Shown here: positions 61,858 to 62,486 of the stretch, in pieces | How the letters are laid out: each line of letters begins with the position of its first letter | Numbering within the stretch: the stretch's first letter is position 1 | NCBI RefSeq assembly: GCF_008017455.1 | Contig: NZ_VRTY01000028.1 | Location: forward strand, 1-62,486 | Length of the DNA: 62,486 nucleotides | Reading direction: 5' to 3' | Source of the DNA: Pontibacter qinzhouensis | GTDB taxonomy: Bacteria > Bacteroidota > Bacteroidia > Cytophagales > Hymenobacteraceae | Position numbers and translations under genes: made by a program | Notes under the pieces: generated by a model | Database searches by the model: none | Told to the model about the DNA's origin: nothing | What the model saw: the letters and a program-made list of their open reading frames with translations, nothing else

Positions 61858-62486
61858 ATGAATTTTTCTTCTTCCCCGGTGGTTTCGCTACGCGATGTAG
61901 CCGTTTACCAAGATGTGAACACCATACTGAGCAATGTTAACTTCGATATTGAGAAAGGGGAGTTTGTGTACATGGTGGGGCGCACCGGTAGCGGAAAAAG
62001 TTCTTTATTGAAAACACTTTATGGCGACCTGCCTCTACTAGCAGGATCTGCTGCAGTAGCCGATTTTAAACTGACCAAGCTTCCGCGCAAGCAGGTGCCT
62101 TTTCTGAGGCGCAAAGTCGGTATTATTTTCCAGGATTTCCAGTTGCTTTTTGATCGTACTGTGGCCGAAAACCTGGTGTTTGTGCTCCGGGCAACCGGCT
62201 GGAAAGACTCTGCCAAACTAAAGCAACGCATATCGGAGGTGCTGATGCGGGTCGGGCTCGATGCCTCTGCCTCTAAAATGCCGCACCAGTTATCTGGTGG
62301 GGAGCAGCAACGCATTGTTATTGCCAGGGCGCTGCTAAACGAGCCTGTTATTTTGTTTGCCGATGAACCTACCGGTAACCTCGATCCGGAGGTAGCCGAC
62401 GATATTATGAAACTGTTCCTGGAGATCAACAACAGCGGAACCGCCGTGTTAATGGCCACCCACAACTACGAAATTATTCAGCGATA
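61858..62486 (+). CDS. ftsE: FtsE-like ABC ATP-binding protein, cut by window end
   Basis: The first 209 residues are present. Walker A GRTGSGKSSLLK (about 41-52), Q-loop FQDFQLL, signature QLSGGEQQRIVIARAL (about 144-159), Walker B ILFADEPTGNLDP (about 164-176) and ATHNYE (H-loop, about 200) are intact. With FtsX it regulates cell-wall hydrolases at the division site. The C-terminal end is beyond the window. Start ATG at 61858 overlaps nothing. Confidence 0.88.
   Translation, partial: MNFSSSPVVSLRDVAVYQDVNTILSNVNFDIEKGEFVYMVGRTGSGKSSLLKTLYGDLPLLAGSAAVADFKLTKLPRKQVPFLRRKVGIIFQDFQLLFDRTVAENLVFVLRATGWKDSAKLKQRISEVLMRVGLDASASKMPHQLSGGEQQRIVIARALLNEPVILFADEPTGNLDPEVADDIMKLFLEINNSGTAVLMATHNYEIIQR

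Overview
The window comes from a Bacteroidota chromosome, most likely a cytophagal of the Hymenobacteraceae type (Pontibacter, Rufibacter or a relative). Support: gliding genes gldA, gldF, gldG and gldC; a secreted protein with a type IX secretion sorting domain; TAnnTTTG -7 promoter elements with a TTTG about 19 bases upstream; few Shine-Dalgarno sites; many DUF families typical of the phylum. The genus is inference.

Layout. 1-2 kb: the start of a TspO-like membrane gene and a membrane protein. 2.4-7.2 kb: a nitrite module with a copper nitrite reductase fused to cytochrome c (nirK), a NirV/SUMF1-like protein, an SCO1-like copper chaperone and a porin-like barrel; a CRP/FNR-type palindrome precedes nirK. 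7.5-14.3 kb: acetyltransferase, HAD phosphatase, DUF4256, a FISUMP lipoprotein and a GH28 polygalacturonase. 14.7-25.9 kb: tRNA-Glu, small hypotheticals, a SIMPL protein, RNase P RNA, Smr protein, DUF2279, photolyase, an SDR and an ABM-domain protein. 26-28 kb: an AT-rich, probably acquired island with an Rpn-type nuclease and a cassette-like unknown gene ending in a large inverted repeat. 28-38.9 kb: acyl-CoA ligase, TPR protein, etfBA with a bifunctional-nuclease gene, NupC transporter, Mla-type lipid ABC transporter, an SDR and a barrel protein. 39-41 kb: a decay zone with an RND efflux remnant beside a PII-like gene and a TrpF-like gene cut by one in-frame TAG. 41-47 kb: SDR, gldA, gldFG and an IS5-like element. 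47-62.5 kb: dnaN, a histidine kinase, a probably inactive EEP-fold protein, gldC, dcd, a T9SS cargo protein, an IPT/TIG lipoprotein, hemL, a TPR/periplasmic-binding protein, guaA, the SRP RNA, a transaldolase-like aldolase, a 67-residue protein and a truncated ftsE.

The least explained part is between the genes. Three dispersed repeat families fill the intergenic space. Rep-B is about 60 bp: a fixed ACCCTTG box, a variable AT-rich middle and a GGAGG...TTTCATTTGAATAATT box; I find 18 copies, all outside genes. Rep-A is a 100-150 bp element ending in GTGCTC/GAGCAC next to TA dinucleotides, with a conserved GCGGCC/GGCTGC hairpin whose loop varies. Rep-C consists of arrays of 7-9 base units at gene boundaries, often as two inverted arms around 50-290 bp, with a unit specific to each locus. 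Rep-A and Rep-B often sit side by side. All alignments were made by eye.
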